Source of the DNA: Cercis canadensis
Taxonomy: Eukaryota > Streptophyta > Magnoliopsida > Fabales > Fabaceae
Reading direction: 5' to 3'
Length of the DNA stretch: 64,000 bases
Assembly (NCBI GenBank): GCA_003255065.1
Contig: QAOA01007318.1
Coordinates: 428,356-492,355, forward strand
Shown: in pieces, positions 12,882 to 25,100 of the stretch
How the letters are laid out: every line of letters starts with the position of its first letter
How positions within the stretch are numbered: the stretch's first letter is position 1
Translations under genes and position numbers: made by a program
The notes under the pieces: generated by a model
What the model saw: the letters and a program-made list of their open reading frames with translations, nothing else
Told to the model about the DNA's origin: nothing
Database searches by the model: none

Positions 12882-12893
12882 TGGTATCAGAGC
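12882..12893 (+). other. Primer-binding site (initiator tRNA-Met)
   Basis: TGGTATCAGAGC is complementary to the 3' end of plant initiator tRNA-Met, the standard copia minus-strand primer. It abuts the 5' LTR with no spacer. Confidence 0.92.
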
Positions 12894-12928
12894 AGTAATA
12901 GCCTAACCGCTACCTCTGATCCAAAACC

Positions 12929-15900
12929 ATGGCCTCCAACAGCTCTACCAATACCAACACCACCACCACCACCACAACTGCTACCCCTCCCGTATCCTCA
13001 CTATATGACCCCAAGAATCTCGTCCAGATTAACACTATTACTCAACTACCCATCAAACTCACTGGCACCAATTATCCTGCTTGGCACAAGCAATTCCGAT
13101 CACTTCTCATTGGCCATGATCTAGTTGGCTATGTCACTGGCACCCATGCATGCTCTTCACCTCTTCTCGACAGCGACGACGAAGTAGGTGTGACCAACCC
13201 AGCTTATCATTACTGGATTCGACAGGACCAGCTCCTTTATCTTGCCATCCTCAGCTCCTTTATCTTGCCATCCTCAGCTCCTGTGAAGCTGATGCTCGTA
13301 GCATCATGTCTTCTGCAGAAACATCAGCTGAAGCATGGATCAAACTTCAGAAAGCATATGCCAACCGCTCTCGATCGAGAGTCATGTCTCTCAAGGAACG
13401 TTTAGCCTCCCTTACCAAAGGCACTTCTTCCGTCTCCGACTACCTGAACACCATCAAAGGTACTGCTAATGAACTATGTCTAATTGGCTACCCACTTGAT
13501 GATATTGATCTTGTCATATATGCACTCAGTGGGCTTGGTCCTTCTTTTCGAGAAATCTCCACTTCTCTTCGAACTCGTGAGAACCCTATCACTTTTGATG
13601 ACTTATTTGATAAACTAGTTGATCATGAACTCTCCCTTCAAAGAGAAGAAAGACTCCATGGCAGCCCTGCTCCTGTTACCGTCAACTATGCCCACAAAAA
13701 CAGTGCACCCTCCTACACCAGAAACACTGCACCTTACTACACCAGAAACAATGCACCCTCTTACACCAGAACCCGCAACCAGTCTCACTCCAATCTTCCA
13801 AACTGTCGACCTTCACACCCTGCCACTACCCCTTTGGTTTGCCAATATTGTGACAAACGTGGTCACACTGCTAAAGAGTGCTATAAGCTCCATGGATACC
13901 CTACAAAAACCCCTGCACCGGTTGCTCACATGGCCCAGGCGCCTCCCACTCCAACCAACACTTACTGGCTCATGGACTCAGGTGCCTCCCACCATGTAAC
14001 AAATGATTTCGCCAACCTTACACTGCAGTCTGAATATACAGGCATAGACCAGCTTACTGTAGCTGATGGGTCAGGTTTGCCTATTACTCACATAGGTTCA
14101 GCTACCTTAGACACCCCTTCTATTCCTTTACAGCTCACTAATCTTTTACATGTTCCTTCACTTGACCATAACCTACTTTCAGTTTCTCAATTATGCACCC
14201 ATAATGATGTATATGTTGAATTTTTTTCCTCTTATTTTAAGGTCAAAGCACTGAAAACAGGGGAGACTCTTATGCGAGGGCTAAATGAAGGCAACATCTA
14301 CAAGCTTTCCTCCATTCCCTCTTCCTCACCACGTGCATCCCATGTCACCGTCCAACCCAGTATGCATTTATGGCACTCACGGCTTGGTCATCCAGGCCAT
14401 AGGATTCTATCTCATGTCCTTTCTTCCAATCATTTACATGTTTCCCATTTAAAGTCTATTTCTTTTACTTCATGTCTTTGCAATAAAAGCCATAAGTTAC
14501 CTTTCTCTATGTCTACTGTCACCAGCACTCATCCTCTTGATATTATTTATGCTGATATTTGGGGTCCATCCCTTGTGCCCTCCATTGATAATTTTCGGTA
14601 TTATATTGTTCTTATTGATCATTATTCAAAATATATTTGGTTATATCCCTTAAAACACAAATATGATGTTTCTCTCATTTTTCCTACCTTTAAAAATCTT
14701 GTTGAGAATAAATTCAACACACGGATAAAAACACTTTACACTGACAATGGTGGCAAATTTATTGCCCTTCGTTCTTATCTTGCCACCCATGGCATCTCAC
14801 ATTTCATCACTCCTCCACACACTCCAGAGCATAATGGTGTCTCTGAATGCCGTCATCGCCACTTGGTTGAAACAGCTCGCTGCTTACTCCATCAAGCTTC
14901 TCTACCTTCTTCCTTTTGGTCCTATGCTCTTCAAACCGCTGCTTACTTGATTAACCGCATGCCCACCCCCATTCTTCATATGACCACACCTCATACTAAG
15001 CTTTTTGGTTCCCTTCCCAATTACACTAAACTTCGTACATTTGGCTGCCTTTACTTCCCTTGGCTCAAACCTTACACTAAGTCTAAACTTGATCAACGTT
15101 CCTCCCCTTGCCTTTTCCTCGGTTATTCCACTTCCTAAAGTGTTTACCTTTGTTTTAACCCACTCACTAACCGCATGTATCCCAGCCGGCATATTGAGTT
15201 CATTGAAAACATTTTTCCTTATCCACAGTTTCAGTCCAAGTCTACTTATTCCACCATAGAGTCCATTGTTTCCATCTATTCCGTTGATCCCTCTCTCACC
15301 ACTACTGTTCCATTTCATTCCACCTTTCCTCTCCCTTCATCCTCATCCACCCCTAACCCCATCTCTCTTTCTACTACTCATGTCTCTCCTATTTGTAGCT
15401 CCTCTTCACCCCTCTCACAATCTTCCATTTTACCAGATACCTCTTGCCCACCTCTAGCAGAACCGAGTCCTCTTGACATCAGTGCCGGTACCTCAGGTAA
15501 TGTTCCCTCCTCAACCTCCACTCACCCCATGGTTACTAGATCTAAAAATGGTATCTCTAAACAGAAAAAGGCCCTTACTGTTCTCAAATATCCTTTACCT
15601 TGTCCAGTTGAACCTACTTGTATGTCTCAGGCAATCAAGTCTCCAGAATGGAAGCATGCCATGTCTGATGAATTTAATGCACTTCTCAAGAATGGCACTT
15701 GGGATCTTGTTCCCTCTCACTCGGCTTACAACATTGTTGGCAACAAATGGGTCTTTCGTCTAAAAAGAAATCCAGATAGCTCTATTGCACGGTACAAAGC
15801 CCGACTTGTTGCCAAAGGGTTTCAGCAGCGCCGTGGTCTTGATTTTCATGACACTTTTAGTCCAGTGGTCCGGCCTCAAACCATTAAAATTGTTCTATGT

Positions 15901-17175
15901 CTTGCCATCTCTCATGGTTGGCGCATGTGTCAAATGGATGTTAACAATGCATTCCTGCATGGCACTCTTACTGAAGATGTTTACATGGCTCAACCTCCAA
16001 GTTTTCAACACCCCACATTTCCCACTCATGTATGTAAATTGCGCAAAGCAATCTATGGGCTCAAACAGGCACCTCGCGCATGGTATGATACTCTCAAAGC
16101 TTTTCTCTTGAGCTTTGGTTTTACTCATACCAAGTGTGATACCTCTCTCTTCGTCTACAAAAAGGGCAACACAGTCGCTTATTTCCTCGTCTATGTTGAT
16201 GATTTACTATTGACGGGCAATAGCCCCACTTTCCTCCAGACATTTCAACATGTTCTTTCACAACAGTTTTCTCTCAAGGACCTTGGCACTCCCAATTATT
16301 TCCTTGGTGTTGAAATTGTCCCCACGACTACGGGTCTCTTCCTTACTCAGCACAAATATGTTCGTGATCTATTGGAAAAAGCTTCCATGCAAGGTGCCCG
16401 TCTTGTGACTACTCCTATCGCCATCAATTGCTCCCTTGTTCCCCTGCCTGATGCCTCATCATGTGACACCAAACTATATCGGTGTCTTGTTGGCTCATTA
16501 CAGTATCTTGCCCTCACTCATCCTGACATTAGTTTCTCTGCCAACAAACTTGCTCAACACATGCAAAGCCCTCAGGATAATCATTTTCAAGCTCTAAAAC
16601 GTGTCCTTCGTTACTTAAAGACCACCGTTGATCAATGCATTCACCTTAAGAAGGACAAGTCTTTTCCTCTCATCGCTTATTATGATGCTGATTGGGCTAG
16701 TGATCACGTTGACAGAAAATCCACCGGAGCTTACATTGCCTATCTTGGCTCCAATCCTATATCATGGGCTGCTCACAAGCAATCTTCAGTTGCTCGGTCT
16801 TCCACAGAAGCAGAGTATCGAACTATTGCTTCCACTTCCGCCGAGCTCCTCTGGCTCACGCAACTTCTGCAAGAAATGGGACTTTCATTGCCAAGACCCC
16901 CTCACATTTTCTTAGACAATATTGGTGCCACCTATCTATGTGCTAATCCTGTCTTTCATTCTCGAATGAAACATCTTGCTATTGATTATCACTTTGTGCG
17001 TGATTTAGTGAGTAATGGTTCATTACGGGTCTCCCATGTACCCTCCAGTCATCAGCTTGCAGACTTACTCACCAAACCACTATCAGGACCCCGACACCTC
17101 TTTCTCAAAGAGAAGATTGGTGTCGTTCCATCCTCCACCATCTTGAGGGGGCATATTGGTGTAGTGACCTCTTGA
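12929..17175 (+). pseudogene. Copia gag-pol polyprotein, broken by a frameshift and a stop
   Basis: GAG starts at ATG 12929 (LTGTNYPAWHKQFRSLL box). A 23-bp tandem duplication, 13232-13254 and 13255-13277, shifts the frame. The reading continues in the frame open from 13150: GAG remainder, zinc knuckle CQYCDKRGHTAKECYKLHG, protease WLMDSGASHHV, pre-integrase LWHSRLGHP, then integrase core with IIYADIWG, YTDNGGKF and HNGVSE. The usual CxxC of the integrase zinc region appears as CLC. A TAA at 15136-15138 interrupts the frame just after FLGYS. The same frame reopens and carries reverse transcriptase (KARLVAKGF, GLKQAPRAWY, YVDD) and RNase H (DADWA, SSTEAEY). It ends at TGA 17173-17175, about 22 bases inside the 3' LTR. 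Described as found; it is not a functional gene. Confidence 0.93.
17143..17153 (+). other. Polypurine tract of the copia element
   Basis: ttgagggggca sits directly before the 3' LTR. It is purine-rich over gaggggg and is where plus-strand synthesis would be primed. Confidence 0.8.
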
Positions 17176-17430
17176 AACTCAAACTCTAGTATCTAAGTTT
17201 GTTAATATCAGATTAGGTTGACTCACTTGGTGTAGTGACCTCTTGAAACTCAAACTCTAGTATCTAAGTTTGTTAATATCAGATTAGGTTGACTCACTCA
17301 AATACATAGTATCTAACCTTATCATTAGCTTACATGGTCTCCCTGTAAAACTCAAACACCTCGTGTATTTAAAGTCACTCAAAGTTAATGAGAATGTAAT
17401 TCACTTTCCCACAACTACATATCTTTTATA
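17154..17430 (+). repeat. 3' LTR of the copia element, with 71-bp internal tandem duplication
   Basis: It begins TATTGGTGTAGTG and ends ATATCTTTTATA like the left LTR, but is 277 bp because its first segment (ttggtgtagtgacc... to gactcact) is repeated once in tandem. The rest matches the 5' LTR closely. The duplication may be a real slippage event or an assembly artefact. No N marks the join. Confidence 0.85.
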
Positions 17431-17435
17431 ACTAA
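17431..17435. repeat. Right 5-bp target-site duplication of the copia element (ACTAA)
   Basis: Direct repeat of the bases at 12671-12675, immediately outside the 3' LTR. CACTA-derived sequence resumes after it. Confidence 0.85.
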
Positions 17436-17457
17436 CATCGGGCACAACATCCTCACT

Positions 17458-18136
17458 GGTTGCAGGGTCGTCTAAAGCGAGCCCGCACATGTTGGATGCA
17501 CCCTCCCTTGGTGCTAGATTTTCTGATGGTTGATTGTGGATTTGGCCACATGGGAGAAAGGAGTAAGTTCATCCTAACTTCCCTCTATTTGGTTGTTTAA
17601 GGTTATACTTGTTAACTATTATTAAATAATTTTTGTATAGTTTTATTCCATCAAAGAACCCTGTCAATTGTCTCTCAACTATTTACAAGTCGAAGTATGA
17701 CGAAACATGGGTTGACTTCTCCTCCGTTCCCAATGAGCATAAGGAAATTTGGTGGAACAAGTTTAAGGTCATAATCATACACAAACTATTGGACGANGGT
17801 TGCAGGGTTGTCTAAAGCGAGCCCGCACATGTTGGACGCACCCTCCCTTGGTGCTAGATTTTCTAATGGTTGATTGTGGATTTGGCCACATGGGAGAAAG
17901 GAGTAAGTTCATCCTAACTTCCCTCTGTTTGGTTGTTTAAGGTTATACTTGTTAACTATTATTAAATAATTTTTGTATAGTTTTATTCCATCAAAGAACC
18001 CTGTCAATTGTCTCTCAACTATTTACAAGTCGAAGTATGACGAAACATGGGTTGACTTCTCCTCCGTTCCCAATGAGCATAAGGAAATTTGGTGGAACAA
18101 GTTTAAGGTCATAATCATACACAAACTATTGGACGA
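17458..18136 (+). repeat. 339-bp duplication joined by a single N (likely unmerged alleles)
   Basis: 17458-17796 and 17798-18136 are the same 339 bp with about four substitutions. One N at 17797 separates them. Equal length, a contig-end position and roughly 1% divergence point to two haplotype copies placed side by side by the assembler, not a genomic tandem repeat. Confidence 0.8.
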
Positions 18137-18480
18137 ATTTTACTTGATTATAATGTTTACTAACTCTAACTCTATTTTTTCTAATGCAAAGGAAGTATAT
18201 TTAGGATCTCCAGTATGAGCGGGATATTCGTAAGATATGGCTTATGAAATGTAGTGATAACATACGCGTCATCTTCAAAGATGTTAAGATCGGGAAGACA
18301 AAGGGTGAGTGGTTGAGCCCAAACATATTGGCAAAGTTGAGGGTTAAATGGGGATCTATGAAGTTTAAGGTAGCCTTTGAGCGGAACAAGAAGAACCGGT
18401 CGATGGATCAAGGCAGATGTTACTACAAAGGTGGATCCATCACCGTCTCCGAGTATAAGAAGAGGCTGATAAATTTTTTA
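17638..18480 (+). pseudogene. CACTA-associated plant transposase-like exons (Transposase_24 type)
   Basis: After acceptor gtatag, an exon (17641 onward in copy 1, 17981 onward in copy 2) reads FIPSKNPVNCLSTIYKSKYD and then VPNEHKEIWWNKFK. A later exon from about 18214 reads YERDIRKIWLMK... and then WGSMKFKVAFERNKKNRSMD. This 'VP..K...WW..FK' and 'F...RNKKNRS' layout matches the Ptta/En/Spm plant transposase domain that accompanies CACTA elements. The exon pair is duplicated by the assembly seam at 17797. No intact ORF spans it. Function is assigned by family resemblance recalled without a search. Confidence 0.6.
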
Positions 18481-21400
18481 AAAACTACAAGTAACACGTA
18501 TTTATCCTTTTTTTTTTTTTTACTATTCTTAACTTTAATGTTGTTATTACTTATTAATTATATTTTAAAAAGTCTAGTCTTATTAAAAAAAAAAGCACTC
18601 TAACTTCATGTCTTTTTCGTTTTAGATTAAACTATCAATATATGTATAACTAGATTAACGGTGAAAAATTATAGTTATTTCTTAAAATAACAATATCTGT
18701 CATGATAGATGGATTCAATTGTAAAGCCTCAGAGGTTTTTAGTATGCAAAGATATATATAGCAAATAATCTATAGCAGACTTGTTTTAGGTTAGGAGGTA
18801 TCATAGATTTACCTTACTGGTTACTGCCATATAGTACTTGTTTTCTCTGCCACGTCTTTTCCTCACACGGTTCTCTTATTTCATGTACGTGTACTTAGTA
18901 GACACAACCACGTTAATGAATTCGTAACTTTTAAAAGACTAAGAAACGACCCAACTTCTTTGGTAAAGTCCCTCTCCTCCTCTCTTTCCAGGACCATGTA
19001 TATGGTACTAATAGTTGGTGTCGGTTCTTTATATCTTTGTTGGCTGTTTTATATCTGTTGAAGGGATTCTGCAGAGTGTGGTCCTCAAAAATGTTAAATT
19101 GAGAAAATGATACTGTTATGTCATCTTTCTTGCAACATTTTTACATCGACTTATAGTTATATAGTCAAGATTTAACCCAAAAAAAAAAAAGTTTGAGTAT
19201 CTTAATGTGTAGAACATGTATTAAATTTGAACTGTACAACTATAAATATATAAAAAGTATCACTACTCCTTAAATTCAATCAGATTACTGCATGAATGGG
19301 TAATTAAGAGCATGTAATCTGCCTCTCACTCTCACCCCCTTCCTGACTTCCCTCTTCCTCTGGGTAACTAAATGCACTAACTTCTCTTCTTTTACCCCCT
19401 CTTGCTTCTCTGTTTGATACCATTTACATGACACTGCTATATTGGTTTTTTTCTGAATAGCCAGTACTATTCAATGCTCTTTGTCTTCTCTTCTCTTTTC
19501 TCTCTCTCTCTCTCTCTCTCATTTTAACTTTCCAATCAATTTTTAAATTTATTTTTATTTTATATAATATAATAATTAACAATGAAAATAACCATATCCC
19601 TTCTATATAAAGGTGAGTGTTAAATCTTAAGAGAGCTCGACCTCTGAATAAGTTATTAGTTTTAGACACTGTAGGTTTAAAATACTATCTATAATATTAC
19701 ACTTACTAGGTTGCAAGAGAGCATGATATATACTCGTCTCTGTCTTGAATTCTCCTCTATTTGGTGAAAAAAGAATTTAACTTCAATCTTTGTGCTTTTT
19801 TCACTTTTTATAATTCTTTGAGAAATTGTTCTCCTCTATGCTAAATTATTATCAAAGCTAATTCCTCTAAAAAAGTTACTAATTAATTCTTCTCTCCCAA
19901 AGTCATACTTCCAAGTTCCAACACATGATCATAATAGTGAATACAATTGAGATGAAGGAGGAGAATTGCTAGGCCATTATTGTTAACGACATTAATGACA
20001 AATTGATCAATTAATAAGTAAATGTGTGCATGTACGTAATTAGATAAAGTACCTTGTTGGAAGATGATAAAACATTCATATTCAGTATTTTATGATTTAA
20101 ACTTTTTAAAGCAGTTAATTCTGAACAGCAACCAAGGATGTATAAGCAAATCAAGATAAATTCACATAATTAATACAATATAAGTTTCTTTATCTGTTCA
20201 AAGAAAAAGAAATTAATGATCAATTAAATAAAGAACATTCGTTAACAATAATCAGAGAATGATAACTTTACACGTGGTGAAATTCAAGTAATTAATAATT
20301 TAAAGATTAGAAATTCCCTTAGTAATTAGTAGAATGTCAAAACCTTCAAAAAAAATACAAGGAAATGCCAAAAAGAAAAAGAATCTATTATAGTTAGAAT
20401 CAAATAAATCTATCTTTCGTCATACTCAAAAGGTAAGGGGATATATCTGTCAACCTTGTTTCTGTTTCTCTTTCACTTGTTTCAATGACTACACTGCCCA
20501 AGTCTCTTTTATCGTTCGTTAGCTCAAAAAGTTACCCCCTTCAGCCAGAGAGAAAAAGAGAGGGAGTATGACCTTTCTTCTTGTTTTTAAGGAGTTGTGA
20601 GGGCTTCTCTGGTTGTCAGTGAATTTTTCATAGAATTTTTCTGAAATAGTAATTTGATGATAATTTTTGGTCACTTTTCTTCCCCTCTCTGCACAAAACC
20701 TACTTTATTCATGCATGCTTGACTCGTTTTGCCATATATGAATGTTATATTATTCTCCCACCCCCAACTGCCTCTCACTCTCTCATAATTCTACACCTTT
20801 CTTGGCCATCGCAGGAGATGTCACTATCCCTAGTTTCTTTCCCTTTCTCTCTCATAATTATTTTATGGGCTGTGTCATTACGATAAATGAGCTTAGGTAA
20901 AGATCTATAATCTATCTATACTATTATGATTTTAGTTTTTCTCTGTTTCTAATAACTCAAGTGCCCCAATATTGATAGATTTGCACCCATCTCAAAATGT
21001 GGGCCTTTTTTTTTTTTTATCCTCAACATGCCCTAAAAAACCGACATCTCTTCCCTTAATCCTAACAACAACATCAACAACAATCCTTGGTTCATGCAAA
21101 CCTTCTCTTTGCCAATAAGATCGCACTCATAAAAGGCTTTGAGAGAGGGGACCATGGTAACATATGGGGTTTCAATGCAACTTCACCACTTATATGCCCT
21201 AATAAAGTAGAAAATTATCTGATGTGAACATGAGCACTTGCCATTTTGCTTTGCCTCTTGATTTGGTCACATCGTTAGCGACATTTCATGACCCTTGAAA
21301 AAGGACATGACTTCTACTATATATTTAAAAATTTTGCATCTGGTGAGCCCATGAATAAGGAACACTTGTACATTATTAAATTTTTTACCTAAATTGAGCT

Positions 21401-21696
21401 ACTTATTCGTACACCTTCAAGAACGAATATTAAACTCTTAAACCCCTAATTAATTTTTTTCAATTCTATCTTATTCAATATGGGATTATCATTAGTTTGT
21501 GGTCCATATCATTGTTATTTTAATTGAAACGGGTGAAGGATTGGAGGAAACTGTGAGCTCAATTCATAATAATAACCTAAAAAAGCCTATTTATATGTGA
21601 CAACGAGAACTCTTAGAAGTAATTAATGCAACATTTTTTAGTTAGAAAGATTGACAATGAAGGGTTTCTTATTGAGTTGGGGCAACCTAGGTAAAT

Positions 21697-21882
21697 TTTG
21701 TTTATACTATTTTTATATCTTATTTAATGTCTAAATATGATATGGACTAAATTATCTCTATTTAATATAATTTTTTTAAAAATTAACTTAAATTTTTTTC
21801 ATATTAAATGAGGATTTTAAAATTGATTAAAAACTTTTTATATTAAATAAATGTAATTAATTTTAGTCTATATATATATATA
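21697..21882. mobile_element. MITE-like inverted repeat, related to the one at 42175-42420
   Basis: The left arm begins tttgtttatact and contains tatgatatggactaaattat. The right arm, read in reverse, gives tatatagactaaaattaatt. Both share the 'gatat.gactaaatta' core with the better preserved copy at 42175. The arms are diverged and the ends approximate. Confidence 0.5.
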
Positions 21883-22125
21883 GGTGATGGTTACGATATA
21901 TTGGATAGAATTATGTTTACTTTGGATTAAAAAAAAATGAAAATCTAAATCTGATATAGAGAGTGTTAGCTTATAAATTTGATTTGTTGGTGAAATGAGA
22001 ATACCAAGATCCAATGTAAGTATCAAAATCTTGAGTCTGCATGGAATTTATCTTGGATTCTTGAATTACTTCAATTGAATAATTTGAAGTTAACATAAAG
22101 AGAATTCTATTATTAGGATACCTCA

Positions 22126-22172
22126 ATATTTAAGCATAAGATATTCTANATATTTAAGCATAAGACATTCTA
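22126..22172. repeat. 23-bp repeat across a single N (assembly seam)
   Basis: atatttaagcataagatattcta (22126-22148) and a one-mismatch copy (22150-22172) flank an N at 22149. Same pattern as the larger unmerged overlaps. Confidence 0.7.
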
Positions 22173-25100
22173 TTATGGATGTTTTAGGTCTAAATCCCAT
22201 TAAAAACAGGAGGAGTAATTATGATTTATAAAGAAAATAATAGATTAATTAATTACGTCTGTTGTATAGACTACAAAAAATAAACTGTTCGAAAATTTTC
22301 ATGCATATATAGCATCCATACGCATACAAAAACAAGACTGTAACATACCTCCAGGTTGTATTGGAATCACTAGAAGGTCACCCTCCAGCTACAGGCCAAG
22401 TCTCATTAAATACTTCACGTCCTTACTGGGAATTAACCCAAAGACATGTGAACATGTATGCGTCCAATTTTTTGTTCTCACCTACCAGCAAAAGGGTCAG
22501 AACTCAGAATATTGAGGAAGAATTGAAAACCCTAGCTAGTTCTCTTTCAGGTAGTAAATTAAGGAAGCCCTGCAGGCATATTGGTCTGGCTTGGCTCAGA
22601 TTTTGGTGTCTTCTTCCTTAGCCATCTAGCTATCTTAATTCTCTTCCTCTATCTAGCAGCCGCGTTGGTTAATTGTGTGTCTACTTTGGCGTACGTAAGA
22701 GGAAGAAGGGTCACTGTCCCTTTGTTCCTTATCTCTCTTTCCCACTTGGTGTCTTGACTGTGACATTGCCTATGAGAACTACAGCTTTGGACCTCTCAAT
22801 TTGCTTCCTCTTTCTTTCATATTTTTGTGTATTAATTCTTAATTCCATATATATATATATTCTCCTTTAAACATATGGGAGTGCTTCCTTGTGTGGACCA
22901 AATACGGTTTCGTTGATTTGTAGAGTGGGTATGTCCCCTTCTTCTTTAAGCCTTGTTTGGATGGGACACTTTCTTATACTTATTGTTTGTCATTATTTGA
23001 TTTATTTTCAATGCTTCTATACAACGAACATTTACATTATGTTTGATACATCTTTCTAGATTTTATTTTAGGAATTCTTGTCTTTCGGTTTCAGAATTTA
23101 ATTCTCAGATTGGCATTGAAGACTTGGAGTAGGGTTCATTTGGGGGTATTATTTCAGATGACTTGGACTGAGAAATGCTGAGATTGCTGAAAGAGAAAGT
23201 TTAAATGAGCAAGAGCTAACAGATCTTTTTTCTTCTTCTTTTAGATCGATTGTTAATTAATATATTACTATATATCTAATGAGTTTAAAATAAAAAAAGT
23301 GTTCTATCACTAAAGTAATTAAGGTTTTTATTGACAACAAATAGCTTTAACATTTTTTTTTTATACAGAAACAAATTAACACACAGTTCAATCATAGTGT
23401 AAAACTCTTTTACACTATTATATATCAAAATTAAATCCATATCTTATTTCTTCTAACTTCATAATACTCAATAAATTTATTTAAATTGTCCAAAAAGCAC
23501 TAAATTAGTTGAAGTTAACTTTCTAATTAAAAGCGAATGCTACATTTGTGCAGTTGTAGAATTCAAGGGCTGTTGACATAATTAAAACTGATAGCGATAT
23601 ATCTATGGCCTATGGGTTTTGCCAGCTTTTGAATGCACCCTTTTCTTTAAGGAATTTACACTTGGCAACTTGCAAAGTTTGGTGAAATAATGATTATAGA
23701 AGGTCTCCTATAAAGAACTTTCCCAATTCATCTGCAAGTTTGTTAATAATTAACATCGTTAATCATTTTGACTCAAATGTTTTTGCTTGTGCATAGAAAT
23801 TTGAAACATTAATTCTTATCGTTAATCATATGCATGAATATAAATATTTATAACATTAAATGTTCATTTCGATCTTTTTCCACGCTGGCACCTCATGCAA
23901 TATTTACTTTGAATTTGGTGGCAAAATACGTAACATTTTACCCAGCCATGTAGAATTTTTTTTTTTTGTAAGAGATCTGGAAGATTCATTCTGTAAAAAT
24001 TAATACAGTTTGTAAAAATAAAAAATGTAAAATAGTTTTAAAATAAATGATCTAGATTATGTGATTGGCATATGAACAAGTAAATAAGAAATACCAAGAA
24101 GTGCTCTCAATTTCATAGATAAAGGAGGACTCTGTAATATTTCGCCAAAATTTTCACTTGTGTGCTCTGTATGATAATATCTAATTATTAATAAAATCTT
24201 ATAACTATTTTGTTTTTCAAAAGTAAAGACAGTTATGATGTTATTAAAGTCATGAAAAGTCAAATACCTTGTAGCTTATTAGTACTAAGATTGTCTCTAG
24301 AACTTGTGGATTTTGAATTTAAATCCAAAGTCTTAACTAAAAAGTACAAAAAAAAAAATCAATAAAATTATCTCATGCTAGATATAATGAAGCTTTTTTT
24401 TGAAACCATTTCCATAAAATTATATTTGCTTTTCTGTTTACTTCCAATCTAACTTTCTCAATAAACATGTACATTTTAATAAAATTATATATTTTTTTAT
24501 ATCAAACTTTTTTCAAGTGATATATAATACACGCGTACGATCACACCATCAACACGGAAGCAAGTTCATAGGGAGAAGAAAGTGAACATATACATGGTTG
24601 TCTGGTTCATTTTTATTTGGTTATTTTCATAATTGATTTCAGGAAACTATCATATGCATTTTTTTAGTAGCATGTCCCACTCTCATTAATTGACTAATTC
24701 TATTTGATTTAAGGAGTTGGATGTGGGGAGATCTAATCATCAATAACATATTAAGAAATGATTTTCAGAGACCTAGCTTTCTAGCTAGTTTGCCTTCTAT
24801 TTCTTATCCTCTGCTACAAAACCAAAGGAAGAGATATTTTAGCAGAAGAAAATAGAAAACAAGATGCAAGTGGCAGAGAGAACATGAGAGCCCACCATAT
24901 ATTTTTCTATTTGAAGGATACAAAAGTTTATTTATCGATAGCACCTTCAAACAAAGCATATACACAAACAAGTTAAAGAACATGCAAGGACCTAACACAA
25001 TGACCATGATGGATAATGAGCTTTTTCCACATGTAACCCTTAACTGTCAAATATAAGGATAGGTCTTTGAACTCCTTAACTTAAAAGCTTGATGGGTATG

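Larger units (their letters stand above)
12676..17430 (+). mobile_element. Ty1/copia LTR retrotransposon, full length but defective
   Basis: The 4755-bp element has LTRs at both ends, an initiator-methionine tRNA primer site, a polypurine tract, a gag-pol region and a 5-bp target duplication. Domain order is GAG, zinc knuckle, protease, integrase, reverse transcriptase, RNase H, which defines Ty1/copia. The short LTR (206 bp) and small size suggest an Ale/Retrofit-like lineage, but this is only inference. It is inserted into the CACTA transposon. The reading frame is broken at least twice, so it is non-autonomous. Confidence 0.92.
11113..18480 (+). mobile_element. Decayed CACTA (En/Spm) DNA transposon, interrupted by a copia element
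   Basis: The terminus CACTACAAGAAAA at 11113-11125 is the hallmark plant CACTA inverted-repeat end. It is followed by repeated sub-terminal motifs in both orientations (ttctcacggac, tccgtgagaaa, tttctcacg) across 11135-11460, as expected for transposase-binding repeats. Coding debris appears at 12466-12546 and 17638-18480. The middle, 12676-17430, is a later copia insertion. I could not find the matching right terminus (an inverted tcttgtagtg), so the 3' end is unknown and the limit given is the end of recognisable coding debris. The three bases before the terminus are aca, a candidate half of the usual 3-bp target duplication. Confidence 0.75.

Noticed and set aside
14902-15318. 138-residue minus-strand open frame and other long frames over the copia region
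   Set aside because: Shadows of the copia coding strand.
18481-19200. Right terminus of the CACTA element
   Set aside because: No inverted form of the left terminus (tcttgtagtg) was found there or elsewhere in the window.
20805-20830. Resemblance of catcgcaggagatgtcacta to the miR3627/miR4376 family
   Set aside because: A two-base deletion and a substitution relative to the remembered miRNA, and no complementary arm nearby to form a precursor hairpin.
21131-21160. Resemblance of aaaggctttgagagaggg to a miR477 complement
   Set aside because: Several mismatches, no hairpin, no transcript context.
22576-22602. Resemblance of tattggtctggcttggctca to miR170/171 star sequence
   Set aside because: Mismatches in the key region and no matching miR171 arm within hairpin distance.
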